A stretch of 64,000 bases of DNA from Isoetes taiwanensis. Lineage: Eukaryota; Streptophyta; Lycopodiopsida; Isoetales; Isoetaceae. Of the stretch, positions 1 to 10,490 are shown one piece after another. The first letter of the stretch is position 1. Each line of letters starts with the position of its first letter. The position numbers were made by a program, and so were the translations under genes. The DNA is taken from contig JAJEKV010000020.1 in assembly GCA_021234155.1 (NCBI GenBank), positions 20,139,018 through 20,203,017 on the forward strand, read 5' to 3'. The notes under the pieces are model-generated. The model ran no database searches. It had not been told where the DNA came from and saw only the letters and a list, made by a program, of their open reading frames with translations.

Positions 1-605
1 CATCCTACGGCCCAGATGGCTTGGAAGTTTCTATATAGTTTCTATATGGACGACCCGACGGTCAAGGTTGATATGATCTTGATCGTTGATCCGAGATCGT
101 ACGGCTCACGTTGCTTGGGGATATATCCTACGGTGCACATGGCTTTGAGAATTATATGTAATTGATCCTACGGTCCAGGTTATTTTTCATCCTAATCGTT
201 GATCCGAGATCCTATGGCTCACGTTGCTTGGGGACATATCCTATAGTGCTTTGAGAATTATATGTAATTGATCCTACGGTCCAGGTTATTTTTCATCCTA
301 ATCGTTGATCCGAGATCCTATGGCTCACGTTGCTTGGGGACATATCCTATAGTGCACATGGCTTTGCGAATTATATGTAATAGATCCGACGATCTAGATT
401 GTTCTTGATCATGATCGTCGATCCAAGATCCTAGGGCTCATACGGTCCGGTTATTTTTCATCCTAATCGTTGATCCGAGATCCTATGGCTCACGTTGCTT
501 GGGGACATATCCTATAGTGCACATGGCTTTGCGAATTATATGTAATAGATCCGACGATCTAGATTGTTCTTGATCATGATCGTCGATCCAAGATCCTAGG
601 GCTCA
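1..605. repeat. Tandem satellite-like array, about 106-165 bp units
   Basis: The segment GTTGATCCGAGATC recurs at about 85, 198, 304 and 469, each time followed by a GGCTCACGTTGCTTGGGG block and a CATATCCTA block. Spacings are about 113, 106 and 165 bp. The longer unit carries an extra segment (GATCCGACGATCTAGATTG and a GATCATGATCGTCGATC palindromic stretch) found twice, near 385 and 549. This is a short array with a higher-order 165-bp duplication. It starts at the window edge, so its true length is unknown. No coding potential was seen. Confidence 0.8.
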
Positions 606-711
606 TGTTGCTTTAGATGTTTGCCACATGGGGCGATCTCGACCCTTGATTTGGTCCAAGATAATGCTCACATTGAATGCTCGATCCATTAGAAGAGGCT
701 TCTAAAAGTTT

Positions 712-787
712 CTTATTGTTTGAAGGATTTGAACCCTAGTCATTACCCCCTCAGAGCCCCTATTCTAACCATTAGACCAAGCATTAA
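712..787 (-). repeat. tRNA-derived Pol III module (SINE head or degenerate tRNA)
   Basis: On the minus strand an exact A box, TGGTCTAATGG (769-779), is followed at tRNA-like spacing by a B box, GGTTCAAATCC (725-735). The start-to-start distance of 44 nt equals that in a tRNA. The D-arm and CTCT anticodon-loop context resembles tRNA-Glu/Asp. The anticodon stem and acceptor stem do not pair, so a working tRNA is unlikely. A tRNA-derived SINE head or a tRNA pseudogene is the best reading. Confidence 0.5.
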
Positions 788-839
788 TTCATTAATATGA
801 TTAATATTTTAAATATACTTAAGCGTAATAATCTAATTA

Positions 840-1890
840 AGATAAAATAGAGTATAATGTTCCAGATAGTTCTAGAATGTTCTGGAAGGCTCTAAAAAGT
901 TTTAGAATGTTCTACATAGTTCTAGAATGCTCTAGAAAGTTCTAGAATATTTTAGAAAATTCAAGAACGTTTTAGAATGTAAGAGAATTTAGGGAGAATT
1001 CAAAGGAATTCTTCTAGCAAGTTCCAAAATTTTGTAGAAAGTTCTAGAATATTCTAGAATAAGAAAAAATCTAAGGAAATTGTTTTAGAAAGTTCTAGAA
1101 TATAAGGGAATTTAGATGAATGTAAGGGAATCTAAGGAAATACTTTCAGAAAGTTCTAGGATGTTCTGAAAGTCCTAGAAGGTTCTAGAATGTTCTAGAA
1201 TGTAAAAGAATCTAGGAGAATCTAAGGGAATCTAAAAAAATCTCATAAAATGTAAGGAAATCTAAGAAAATATTCATGTCTAAGGGAATCTATTAAAATC
1301 TTGGAGAATCTAAGGGAATCTTCATAAAATCTAAGGGAATCTAAAGGAAACTTGATGAAGTCTTAGAGTACTAGGGGAATCTTCATAGAATCTTTGAATC
1401 TCATATAATGTAAGGGAACCCAGGGCAATCTCATAAAATCTAAGAGAGTCTAAGGGAATTTAAAGGAATCTTCATAAATTCTTACAAAACCTAGGGGAAT
1501 CTTAGTTTTAAAATATTCTAGAATGTTCTTGATTGTTCTAGAATATTGTAGATAGTCGTGGATAAGCACCTAAAAATAGAAAGTTTTCTTTTTTTTTTTT
1601 AATTTATGAAAGTCAAAATAAAATGTTACATAATAGTTTAGATAATTTTAGAAAGTTCTCTAATGTTATAGATGTGCATGAGAGCCAAAATAATATGTTT
1701 TGGAATATTGTAGTATGTTTCAGATGTTTATGGTAGGCACCTCAGTCTAAAAAGGGAGATTTTTTTTTGAACTTTGCAAAGAACCAAAATAGAATGTTCT
1801 AAAATGTATTAGATGCTTGTGGGTAGGCACCTCAATCTATAAATAGAAAGATGTTGTAGGATGTTCTAGAAAAAGTTTCAAAAGTATCTT
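840..1890. repeat. Degenerate TTCTAGAA / CTAAGGGAATCT repeat field
   Basis: About 1 kb is built of diverged short repeats. At least twelve TTCTAGAA octamers occur, several directly abutting with a 2-bp spacer, for example TTCTAGAATGTTCTAGAA at 1183-1200, and two copies near 1042-1058. Between 1100 and 1500 the unit shifts to CTAAGGGAATCT-like steps. The TTCnnGAA alternation is formally the heat-shock element consensus. It may be an old minisatellite rather than a promoter, because no gene start lies near it. Confidence 0.7.
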
Positions 1891-4276
1891 CTAGAATGTT
1901 GTAGACACAAGTGCGAAAGCACCACATGCCTAAAGTAACAACATGAGTAAGCAGCTTAGGACCAAAATAAAAAGTTTAGACTCTAATTCTCAATACTATT
2001 TTGAAACATGCGCTGGTAAGAAATTGCATCATAGAAACATGGTAAACTGAAATATGCACCGTAGGACGTGCTAAATTTATTGTGTATATATATATTCGTT
2101 TGGTATTTGCGGGCGGTATTTCTGGCATGGTTGGGTCAAGATTTCAACCTTGTATCGTATGGCAAATCGTATGCAAGGGGTATGTTTTGGCTGATTCGAG
2201 ACACTTGTTGGCGGGCAGTCGAAAATTAACTGTGGCATCTTTTTTTTTTTTTTTTTTTTTTTTGCTTCTCTGCATGCATGGTATGAGGATAGAAGGAAAG
2301 GGCATGTTCCTTGGGAAGATAGGTCATGGTTGCATGCCGAATGGGGCCGCCCCTGCTCCAACGCTCTACCTTTGTTTTTGCCATAGCCGTTGTTTCTGGA
2401 GGTGAAGTGGATAGAGGCGCCAGTTTCAAGCCGGATTTGAAGTGCACAGAGGCGCCGATTTCAAGCCGGATTCTGGAAGTGAAGTGCTGGGCAGACCGGT
2501 TTCAAGCAACATTCTGGTGAGGGCGACATTCTGGTGAGGCTAGGTTTGAGCGGCCGGGGGCTGCTTGCTTGCTTGGGCTGCAGTTGCACTCTAATTACAG
2601 TGGATGGTTGCAGTTGATGCAATGGATTGTGTTGCGCCCTGATTACAGTGAGATGATGCTGCAGCCAGACATCATTCTTTAACTCCAAGGCTATCTGTGT
2701 TCTCCATTTCTCTAAATATTGCACCTTTGGTCTGGTTTACACCATGGGAAGTGGTAGGAAGATTTCGGATAAAAAATTTAATGGCCTTTGATATGACATA
2801 AAACATGGAATATCCGCCAGACCAATCGTTGAAATCCGAAGATGGGAAAAAAACCGATAAAAAAACAACTAGCAGAAGTGCAGGGTTGAGGCAAAGGAAA
2901 GAATTATAAAATATTAATGTGTGCTAGTATGTTCACCGATATCAGCTGAGACCTACAATGGCAAGCCTAGTCCAATGGAACGCTAATATTCTGCAAGGAA
3001 CATCCCGTGTTTTCGTGATTGCATAGCTTAGGAAAAAAAAAAACAGAAAAAAAAGAGATGCTCAATAATTATACAATTTTAAACCGGGGAAAAAAAAACG
3101 GTAAATAATAGAGATGCTCAATAATTATACAATTTTTATGAGTAAAACAAAGAAGAGCAAAATTATGCATTTGACGAGACTTATTTTGACATGATTGTCT
3201 TTTGGAGTTTGTTTGTTAAGATATGAACAAAGTTGCTTAGTGCTTGGAATTAGTGCAAGCTATACATTTAGAGGTGCGATAGGGAAAGGGCGTGAATTTT
3301 AACGCTATGTGATGGGGTTATACAATGGCATTTAGAAGGTATTGTAAATTCAAATGCTATGTGATAGGGCTATGTGATGGCATTATCAATCCATGTTACT
3401 AAAGATTTTCATTATTGACGAGCACATGGCATTGTTGGAGCGCCGTATATATCGGACGCCGCCATGCTATAGCCACGGGCATATCCGTGGTATATCCGTG
3501 TCTTTGACATGTTATAGCCATGCCCAAAAAAAATTACACTGTGTTTTTGTGGACAATGGATTTTTTGCCATTTAAGGCTGGCTATAACATGTTCACGTCC
3601 GACATTTACCGTGATGGGGCATTGTTGGGGTGATTTTGATACGATCATTAAGACATGAACTGAAAGGTGCTTTGCACTTAGAATTAGTGCAAACTATACA
3701 TACAGATTCCTTGCAGTAGTCCTTAAGTTCATGAGTTGGTGCAAGGCTCCAGTTTTCAACTCCGATGACTTTGCTTGCATATTGTTGTCCACTTGGGATA
3801 CAAGATAATTGCTCGAGAAAGTCAAACAATAGTGCCAGATGATTCTCTTTTAGTTCTTGTACCAAATATACATAAGTATATGGGGAGAATACTCTAAGCT
3901 ATGGTGCAATAGTGGAAAATGTTTAGTTAGATGTTTGAATTTATCTTTCCTCTTTAGTTGTGAAGTGTTTAGTAGGGTAGGCTTGAGACTAGGGATGGGG
4001 TTTGCAGAAGTGTTTAAAGATCCTCTGCACAACAATACTATTTGCAAGAATGCTAGCAACATAGCAAATGGTCTAACGATGCAAGCAGAGATCTTTCTTG
4101 AAGGAATACAGGCCTAAGGAAGTATTGCAAAGGGTTAGATGTGGTGGCAAGGGGTAAGAACCATGAGAGGAAAGAAACATGAAGCATGAAACATAGAAAA
4201 CAATGTCACCTTCACATTTCATTTGGGAGTCACATGCATATTTATGGTGCCTTCTTTTTCTTCGTTGTAGAGTGTA
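1891..4276. other. Gene-free intergenic stretch
   Basis: No convincing gene was found. It holds a 24-bp T run at 2240-2263, two diverged copies of a segment around GGAATTAGTGCAAGCTATACA (near 3245 and 3680), and a short palindrome CCACGGGCATATCCGTGG near 3474. Short open frames here lack splice signals or recognisable motifs. Confidence 0.6.
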
Positions 4277-5443
4277 TAGAGCCTAGAGTCATTGATAAAG
4301 TTAAAGAGTGTAGGTTGTGGAGTGTATGTTGTGTTGTGTGAGTTGATTGGAACTTTGGACATCAATTATTTTCTCAAAGTAATACCATGCTTACATCCGC
4401 ATCATGCATTAATTGAGCTTAGCAGGAAAGCATAATAAAATTCATGCAACAAGTTCTACCACTTTGTTTGATGTCGCCGTCATAACCTTCAATTGTATGA
4501 TGGAATTTGATTTAGTATCTTGGAAACCATTATGTACGTCAAAATTGGCGCATTAAATTAAATAAGTTTTTCTATAAGTTTAAAGGATGCAATCTATGAA
4601 TATGTCAAAATTTAGATGATGCAGTTGTAGTTTTTCTAAGTAATGCATCACACTATCACACTAGCGAACAAATGACACGGGATGTGTTGATGCCAACCCT
4701 TCACCTAGAATAAAAAAATGCAAAATGAACCATAACATAAAGAAAAAGGAACTTGCAGATTCCCAGCAAAAAGGTAATTTAATTATTGAACTGCATCAAA
4801 CTTATCCTACATATGAGTGCATCCCTCTTGGATGTGATGGACTTTTTGGGTTTTATATCCAATTGCATGTTCCTTATTTTGAAACGGTATCATTTATGTC
4901 AAACAAAATGAATCTGTATGATTTGAAGTTTCACAATGAAGATAGCCTTAAAGAAAGAACCAGCAATCTGCCAACTCAACCTTTATAGAATTCTCCTGCA
5001 TGTAGCTAGTGCATAAAACTGCCTCATCGTTATGGTAAGATTGCCACATCCGAGCATTTTGTAAATAATAGAAGATACAACAGAAGAAGACACTGAAACA
5101 ACCATCGTTAAAAGAACGATGTAGATGCAATTCTAGGCTGCCAACCTTCACCTTTACTACAAGTACCAAAAATCAATGCAAGAACAATGGAAAATATAGA
5201 TATCAATCAAGCTCTAAAAACGAATATAAAAGCCAGGAATACAAAATCATGTCAAGGTGAAGCTAGCTATGATCCTAATGGAATTTCAAGTTCAACCCTT
5301 CAATTTAATCACTCGTAAGCTGCAACATCAAGTTCTGTGAGAAGATTAACAGATGGGGTCTATAGCTTCTTGTTCATATAAGGTCCAACATAAAGATGTT
5401 CTGGCATGTCTTATGTCCAATCTTTCTGGGCACTGGAGGTGCT
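4277..5443 (+). repeat. Left arm of long inverted repeat (partner 62790-64000)
   Basis: This segment matches the reverse complement of 62790-64000 almost base for base. The match covers an 87-codon open frame at 4725-4988 whose counterpart at 63229-63513 encodes a nearly identical peptide, and the stretch around 5281-5440 that corresponds to the 3' end of an F-box/kelch-like fragment. The right arm carries a 28-bp tandem duplication near 63800-63855 that is absent here. The outer limit of the match is set by the window end, so the repeat may be longer. The open frame is probably conserved only because the duplication is recent. Confidence 0.88.
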
Positions 5444-5964
5444 GATGCAAATGCTTTTCATGCTCAAGAAATAAACATTATATAAGCCTTTGTTGTGTTT
5501 CTAGCCTTTGTAAAGCAAAATAAGAATCTGCATATGGGCTTTAAAAACTGTATTGCGGCTCTAGTTCCGTTTCTTTGCATAAAGATGCACATATACTTGA
5601 ACTTTATGGCCGATAGTAGAGTTTATTTTCTTGTAATTTGTAATAGGGATGTAAGCAGGGGATGTTTAAGGTCTGCAGTGAAACATGATGTTAACGGCAT
5701 GCATGCATTCACTTTTATGCATGTTAACCAAATCTAAAATGTAAGCAGATGTAAGCAGATGTGGCTATTACTACTCTGGAGGAGCAACCTGAATCTGTCC
5801 AGATGTCATTAGACAAGATGGTTCTGGACTCACCTGGTGTGAAAGGGCAAGTAGATAAGAAATGGCATAGGCAGAGCTAGACCTAGCCAGATAAAATACA
5901 ATGAAAACACTTTAGATTCTGGGATAATTGCAATGTCCTGCATGAAAACTAGAACGAACCAAAC

Positions 5965-6093
5965 CTGTTTGATTCTTTCCTTGAGAAGCATGATCCCCGT
6001 CCTGGAAAAGCTACGGTAAGATCCTTTGATGCTGACTGAACTAGGAATTACGTTATATGTATCCCCTCCTCTGATTGATGTCACAGAGACTAC
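5965..6093 (-). pseudogene. Isolated exon of an ILR1-like IAA-amino-acid hydrolase
   Basis: The 129-bp segment begins after a TGCATGACAG acceptor and ends before a CAG|GTTTGG donor, and encodes 43 residues including VTSIRGGDTYNVIPSSVSI and RSFSRTGIMLLKERIKQV. This is the M20 amidohydrolase dimerisation region (family pattern: G...NVIP...G..RS......L..R). Such enzymes release auxin from amino-acid conjugates in the ER. No flanking exons were found within several hundred bases on either side, so this is a captured or remnant exon rather than a gene. The family call is fairly safe; the state of the rest of the gene is unknown. Confidence 0.6.
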
Positions 6094-6809
6094 CTGTCAT
6101 GCATTACATAGATGAATAAGAGATAGAACTACAGCAAAGGAGCGTTTACTAAATGATTACTTATTGCACAAAGTCTAGGAATGGGCATTTTGTTATGCCA
6201 GATTAATGGTTGTAAGTCAACCAAATCGAAATATGTAGCATTATAACAGGGGGTTTTTTTTGTGCTTTTGTACTGTTTTCTCTAAGGTTTTCATATGATT
6301 TGGTGGCCGTATTCATCCAGGTGTACTAAATAGTATTTCTAGAGTGCACCATTTTGTTAGCCGTTGATTTTAGAAAAAGGGGCAAATCGTGTGGTGGGTG
6401 TCAATATCCTCCCATTATTTTTAGGGTTGTGTGGATTAGGGTCTGGTCTATGCAAGCACTTCCATATCCGGATTGGAAAACCTATCTTACATCTCCAACA
6501 ATCTCCAACAGATTTTGCAGTTAAAAGTTGGGTGGTGTATTTGGAATTTCCCTAAAGGTCGTGTGATTTGTAGCGGGACTAGACGAAGCACAGGAGAGAA
6601 AGGAACGTCTCAAAGCCCTACGTGCAGCTGCCGAGCTTTCTGCTTTTTTTGCCTTGGCCGAGTGTATGGATGGCTACCCAGATGGTGGGAAGAACGAGAG
6701 AGGTCCAATGGATGCATCGTATCAGGAGAGCTGTGCTAGGACTTCCATGCATGATTTCAGAGATCTCGTATATCCATTCCCAAACCCTGGTATTGGACCC
6801 CTTTTTACC

Positions 6810-7345
6810 CTGGAACAGGTATGGCAGTATTATTTGAATCCGGCCTGCACAGAAGCTATAAAACTTTTTCAGCAGAGCAAGGTACACGGATTGGCTCCAG
6901 ACAACATTATGGTTGCCTGCATTCTTGATGCATGTGCTGCCGAAGCTGAACTAGCTCAAGGTAAACACATACATGCTTATGTTGTAGCAAGTCGGTCAGA
7001 GTTAGACATTGCAGTAGGAAATGCTCTAGTGGACATGTATGGGAAATGTGGCAGTTTAGACCTTTGCATTGGATATATTTCGGACAATGAAGAAGCCGGA
7101 TGTTGTTACATGCACCTCCATGCTTGCGACTTATGCTTATCAAGGGTGTGGTGAGGAGGTGCTCCATCTTTTTGGAGTGATGCGACTTAGGAGCCACATG
7201 CCAAATGATGTTATATCCTTTTCACTTTGAGCCATGCGGGTTTGATCACACACGGTTGTCTTTTTTCCTTTGCATGAGTAGAATCCATAACATTTTGCTT
7301 AAGGAGGAGCATTTGAACCTTCTTGTAGGCGGGGGTGTTTGGATG
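6810..7345 (+). pseudogene. PPR (PLS/DYW-type) pseudogene fragment
   Basis: The translation gives an L/S-type PPR stretch: PDNIMVACILDACA, GKHIHAYVVAS, then NALVDMYGKCGSLDLC (6841-7080). The frame then shifts; the next motif, KPDVVTCTSMLATYAYQGCG, runs in another frame to a stop near 7230. A further shift yields SHAGLITHG, the usual S-motif tail. PPR proteins bind organelle RNA and this subclass works in RNA editing. At least two frameshifts and no start or C-terminal E/DYW domain make it a relic. About two to three repeats remain of the dozen or more usual for the family. Confidence 0.8.
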
Positions 7346-7679
7346 AAGCGAGAGGAATTTATCAATAATCTCCCTATGCAGCCAACCACCATAACATGGC
7401 TCACTTTACTCGGTTACTGTCAAGATATTACAGTTTAGAAATAATTAGCTTGCAGCTATGGGATTTGAATCCTTGCCATTCTATTCTAAATGCCCCTGCT
7501 TGCTAAGGTGGGTTGGGAATCTAGGAGTTCACAATCCTTCAAAAGCCAGTAGATTATAAAGGCTGCAATTATTCACATCAGACTCTTTGAGCAGGTAGTA
7601 AAAACCTCGAGCTTGCTGCCAAGCCTAAGGATTGTGGTGCAAGTCAATGTTGTGCAAAGTTTAAACACCATTAAGGAGC

Positions 7680-7884
7680 AATATGCTATTGTTGTCTCCT
7701 TAGATTGACATAGGTGGGGTTTCTTTGTGATCAACGCAGAATGAATGTTGCAATTACAAGGGCAAGAAGACAATCTTTGCATCATTTGTGATCTTTGCAA
7801 GAGTGTCTCGTCAGGGCTTCCTTTAAGCGGCTTATTGACTATTTTGAGAAGAATGGGGAATATCTGAATGCCATGTATATATAG
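7680..7884 (+). pseudogene. SMUBP-2 / UPF1-like helicase C-terminal fragment
   Basis: One frame encodes GFLCDQRRMNVAITRARRQ, the motif V/VI region of superfamily 1B RNA/DNA helicases (family pattern GFL.D.RRMNVA.TRAR). After a broken stretch with a stop comes FKRLIDYFEKNGEYLNA, typical of the segment that follows in SMUBP-2 (IGHMBP2-like) proteins. It ends with TAG at 7882-7884. The N-terminal helicase core is absent. Frame damage and a downstream partial duplication mark it as a pseudogene fragment. Confidence 0.7.
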
Positions 7885-7958
7885 AGTGCCAGGAAATTCT
7901 TAAGCGGCTTATTCACTGTTTTGAGAAAAATGGGTAATACTTGAATGCCATGTATATA
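7823..7958 (+). repeat. 77-bp-period partial duplication of helicase 3' coding end
   Basis: The segment TTAAGCGGCTTATTGACT...CATGTATATA at 7823-7881 recurs at 7900-7958 with a handful of substitutions and small indels. The first copy contains the stop codon of the helicase fragment, so the second lies downstream as a non-coding duplicate. Confidence 0.8.
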
Positions 7959-8039
7959 AGAATGCATACATGCAATCATCAATTGAATCCATTTGCCATG
8001 GAAATAATTTATTTGTCTTCGTGTTATTGTGCTTTTTAG

Positions 8040-9050
8040 TAATTAATATTTAGGCCCATAAAGTTTACCTATGTTTGTTTTAGTTAGGGCCCGAAGGGCC
8101 CAAAATTTTTTTTAATATAACAATCAGCACACAACTACCATTAACATTATTAACATAAACCATTGCATTTAACACATTTAAATTAAAATCCCCCTTAAAC
8201 CCCCTTTGGTTTGGGTGCATATTCACACGGGGGGTTACGTAGGGCAGCGAGAGCCCTTAAAATATATTCACAATACATGTACAAAATTAATACCATTAAG
8301 TACATTCTATCAAACCTTATAGTATTTTGCAAACCTTAATATACAGTATACAAAAACTTGTACATGCATACCCCACAAACGAGGATCGCTATGTACGGTC
8401 CGCTTGTGGTCACAGAATAATATTATACATTGTCTCCTCCATGGCCTGACTGAGGAAGTTTCCTGTACTCTAAATTACTACCACAGATTCTAGTAGTTTT
8501 GAAACTGTGCAAACGGAATGAGAGCTATGTTAGAAGAAAATGAGATTTAATACCTGGCCTTCAAGAGGATCAGTTTCACAGGACACCAGATGTTGCAAGC
8601 TTGCTATAATGAAGGATGCTGCCAATATTGGATCTGCAGTCTATCGGAATTTCAGTAATCGTTTACTTGAGCAGGGCAGAGGATTATCTGGAGTTTTGAG
8701 CCGGATTTCCTTGTTTTGATTGAAAAGAACGGCTGTATTTATAAGGTAAGAAACCTATTTCCGGATTTGACCTTTGTTGGCTACAAATATCTGATAAAAG
8801 GGCGAATAGACAGAAATATCTATGATTCAACTTAAAATATCCTGGATTTACCTTTTCTGCACGGCCAGATCTGCCTTTTCCTCAAGATCCGGAAGTTTCT
8901 GGAACTCTGTTACGTTTTTGGGATAATTCGGCTGAAGGGCTCGCGGCCCGTTATCAGCCACGCCCATAAATGCCCTTTTTTTTAAACTCCAATGGTTAAA
9001 TGGTCTTATCTCTATAATTAGCTAGTGTGGCCTTTTTCCCTCTCCATTTT
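8040..9050. other. Intergenic stretch upstream of the GIY-YIG gene
   Basis: No gene was recognised. It includes a short inverted repeat GGGCCCGAAGGGCCC near 8089 and AT-rich sequence to about 8360. The last 150 bases would hold the promoter of the gene starting at 9145. Confidence 0.5.
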
Positions 9051-9052
9051 CC

Positions 9053-9059
9053 TATATAT
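9053..9059 (+). promoter_or_regulatory. Candidate TATA box
   Basis: TATATAT lies 86 bp upstream of the ATG at 9145 in a C/T-rich context, a usual distance for a plant core promoter with a short 5' leader. Confidence 0.35.
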
Positions 9060-9144
9060 GTTCATGCAATAGGTCTTCTATTTCTTAACCTCGTCAGTTC
9101 AAGTCCTCTTTAGCAGTTTGTTTTTAGTGTGCCTTGCCTTATAC

Positions 9145-10418
9145 ATGGCCCCTCCGAAGACCAACTCTAGCGCGTCAGAATCGAAAAAGAGGAAGGCTAC
9201 CAAACAGGTTTTTGTTTAGTCTTTATTTTTTCCATGGGGTCTCACATGTGGAATTTCTATTTGTTCTTATTCTCTTTGTGTCAAACATGATTAGGCTTGG
9301 GAGCTTTTACTAGAAGAGATTAAACAGTCATCTCCTGCGCCGGCTTCATCGAGCTCCAAAAGGTTTACTCTAGGCAGTGCTCACATGCGACATTTGAATT
9401 TGTGCGGCATGGAACCAGAGACGTACATAAAAGGTTGGGAGACGAAGAAGGAGATGGATGAGTTTACCGATTTGGCAAAGAAGAAGAGGGCGAGTCTTAC
9501 AAAGGAGAATAGCGACGGCCCCGCAGATGGTATGCGCAACAGTGGTTTCTTTTTTCTTCCCTCTTTTGAGTTTTGGTTGTGTTAATGCGACTTCAGTTGT
9601 CATTTGCAGGTTTCTTGAAGTTCTTTTTAAGGTCGCAAAATGTTGAGTGCGATTACGATGCTTTGGGGAAGGATGAGGCTACCGAGTTGTTGGGTAATGT
9701 TACCAAAGGCGTTAACGGTTACCAATGTGCAATGCTGTACTTTGGTTACAATGTGACTATTTCCGAATTGATGGAGATGCAAAACAGTCAAGCACAGAAG
9801 TTGATGTCAAGATTAATGCAAATGTATGGGCATGACCATAAAGCAAAAAATCCGATGACAATAGAGAAAGTTACCTATCAAATTAATCCCGTAATTGCGG
9901 TCGAGCTTTTCGGGAACAAAGATTTTTTCCCGAGCCCAACAGACGTTGGTAACACTTGATGTAACTGAATTATAGTTTTACGAGCGAACGCGTTTGATAA
10001 TGATAGTTAATGATAATGACAATGGTAATGATAATGTTTGATAATGTTTTCATAGATAATAATAGGATGCAATTTTTTCGTTTCTTTGTAGCACCAGCTT
10101 CTTTATTATTTATACATGCAAAATTTTGCTTTTGCAGACAATGAGTGCATGATATTGAAACCTATTTATATCTATTGCATTACATGTGTGGGGAGGGGGA
10201 TGAAATATATAGGGCAATCGTCGAATCCTTGGAAACGTATGAAACAACATATGAAGAAGCCAAATAAGAAAATGGCTAAAGATGTTGAGAAGTATGGATG
10301 CATTTTGAACATGTTCGGTTTGAGATATTGGGGTCATGCCGCCAATCGAGACGAGGGCGAACATATTAGAAAAAGCAATTTATACGGGAGTATAAGACCT
10401 GCTTTTGAATGGCTATAA
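9145..10418 (+). CDS. GIY-YIG nuclease-domain protein (four exons, 305 aa)
   Basis: Exons 9145-9207, 9295-9529, 9610-9948 and 10138-10418 join with matching phase through GT-AG introns. The N-terminus has a basic SKKRKATK stretch (about residues 13-20, NLS-like). Residues 100-212 form a middle region I do not recognise. Residues 220-305 form a GIY-YIG-like domain: PIYIYCIT (Tyr225), KYIGQ (236-238 = YIG), PWKRMKQH (Arg246, His250), and EGEHIRKSN (Glu287), matching the Tyr/YIG/Arg/Glu set of this endonuclease fold. There is no stop or frameshift. An AATAAA follows at 10485. Plant GIY-YIG proteins such as SLX1 and HIGLE have other architectures. It could be a domesticated mobile or viral gene; that part is inference. 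Expression is untested. Confidence 0.72.
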
Positions 10419-10484
10419 CAATTTCGCGTGGCAACCCTTCAAGTTCAAAAAATTTTGGTATCGAGAAGAAATGGGAAATTATGA

Positions 10485-10490
10485 AATAAA
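10485..10490 (+). terminator. Possible polyadenylation signal
   Basis: AATAAA occurs 67 bp after the stop codon of the GIY-YIG gene in an AT-rich setting. Plant signals are loose, so this is only suggestive. Confidence 0.3.

Noticed and set aside
1-605. CRISPR array
   Set aside because: Repeats are over 100 bp, without constant repeat and unique spacers, and the genome is eukaryotic.
2241-2263. T run as a retroposon tail on the minus strand
   Set aside because: No coding remnant, SINE body or target duplication found beside it.
4725-4988. Open frame nearly identical to one at 63229-63513
   Set aside because: Identity is explained by the inverted repeat; the peptide has no recognised domain and lies antisense to the kelch-like segment.
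7462-7504. B-box-like GATTCAAATCC with loose A box on the minus strand
   Set aside because: A box has two mismatches and the spacing (32 nt) is too short for a tRNA; kept out as a SINE call.
8980-9105. CAATGGTTAAATGG plus AGTTCAAGTCC resembling Pol III boxes upstream of the GIY-YIG gene
   Set aside because: Spacing of about 110 bp is too long and the A box is poor.
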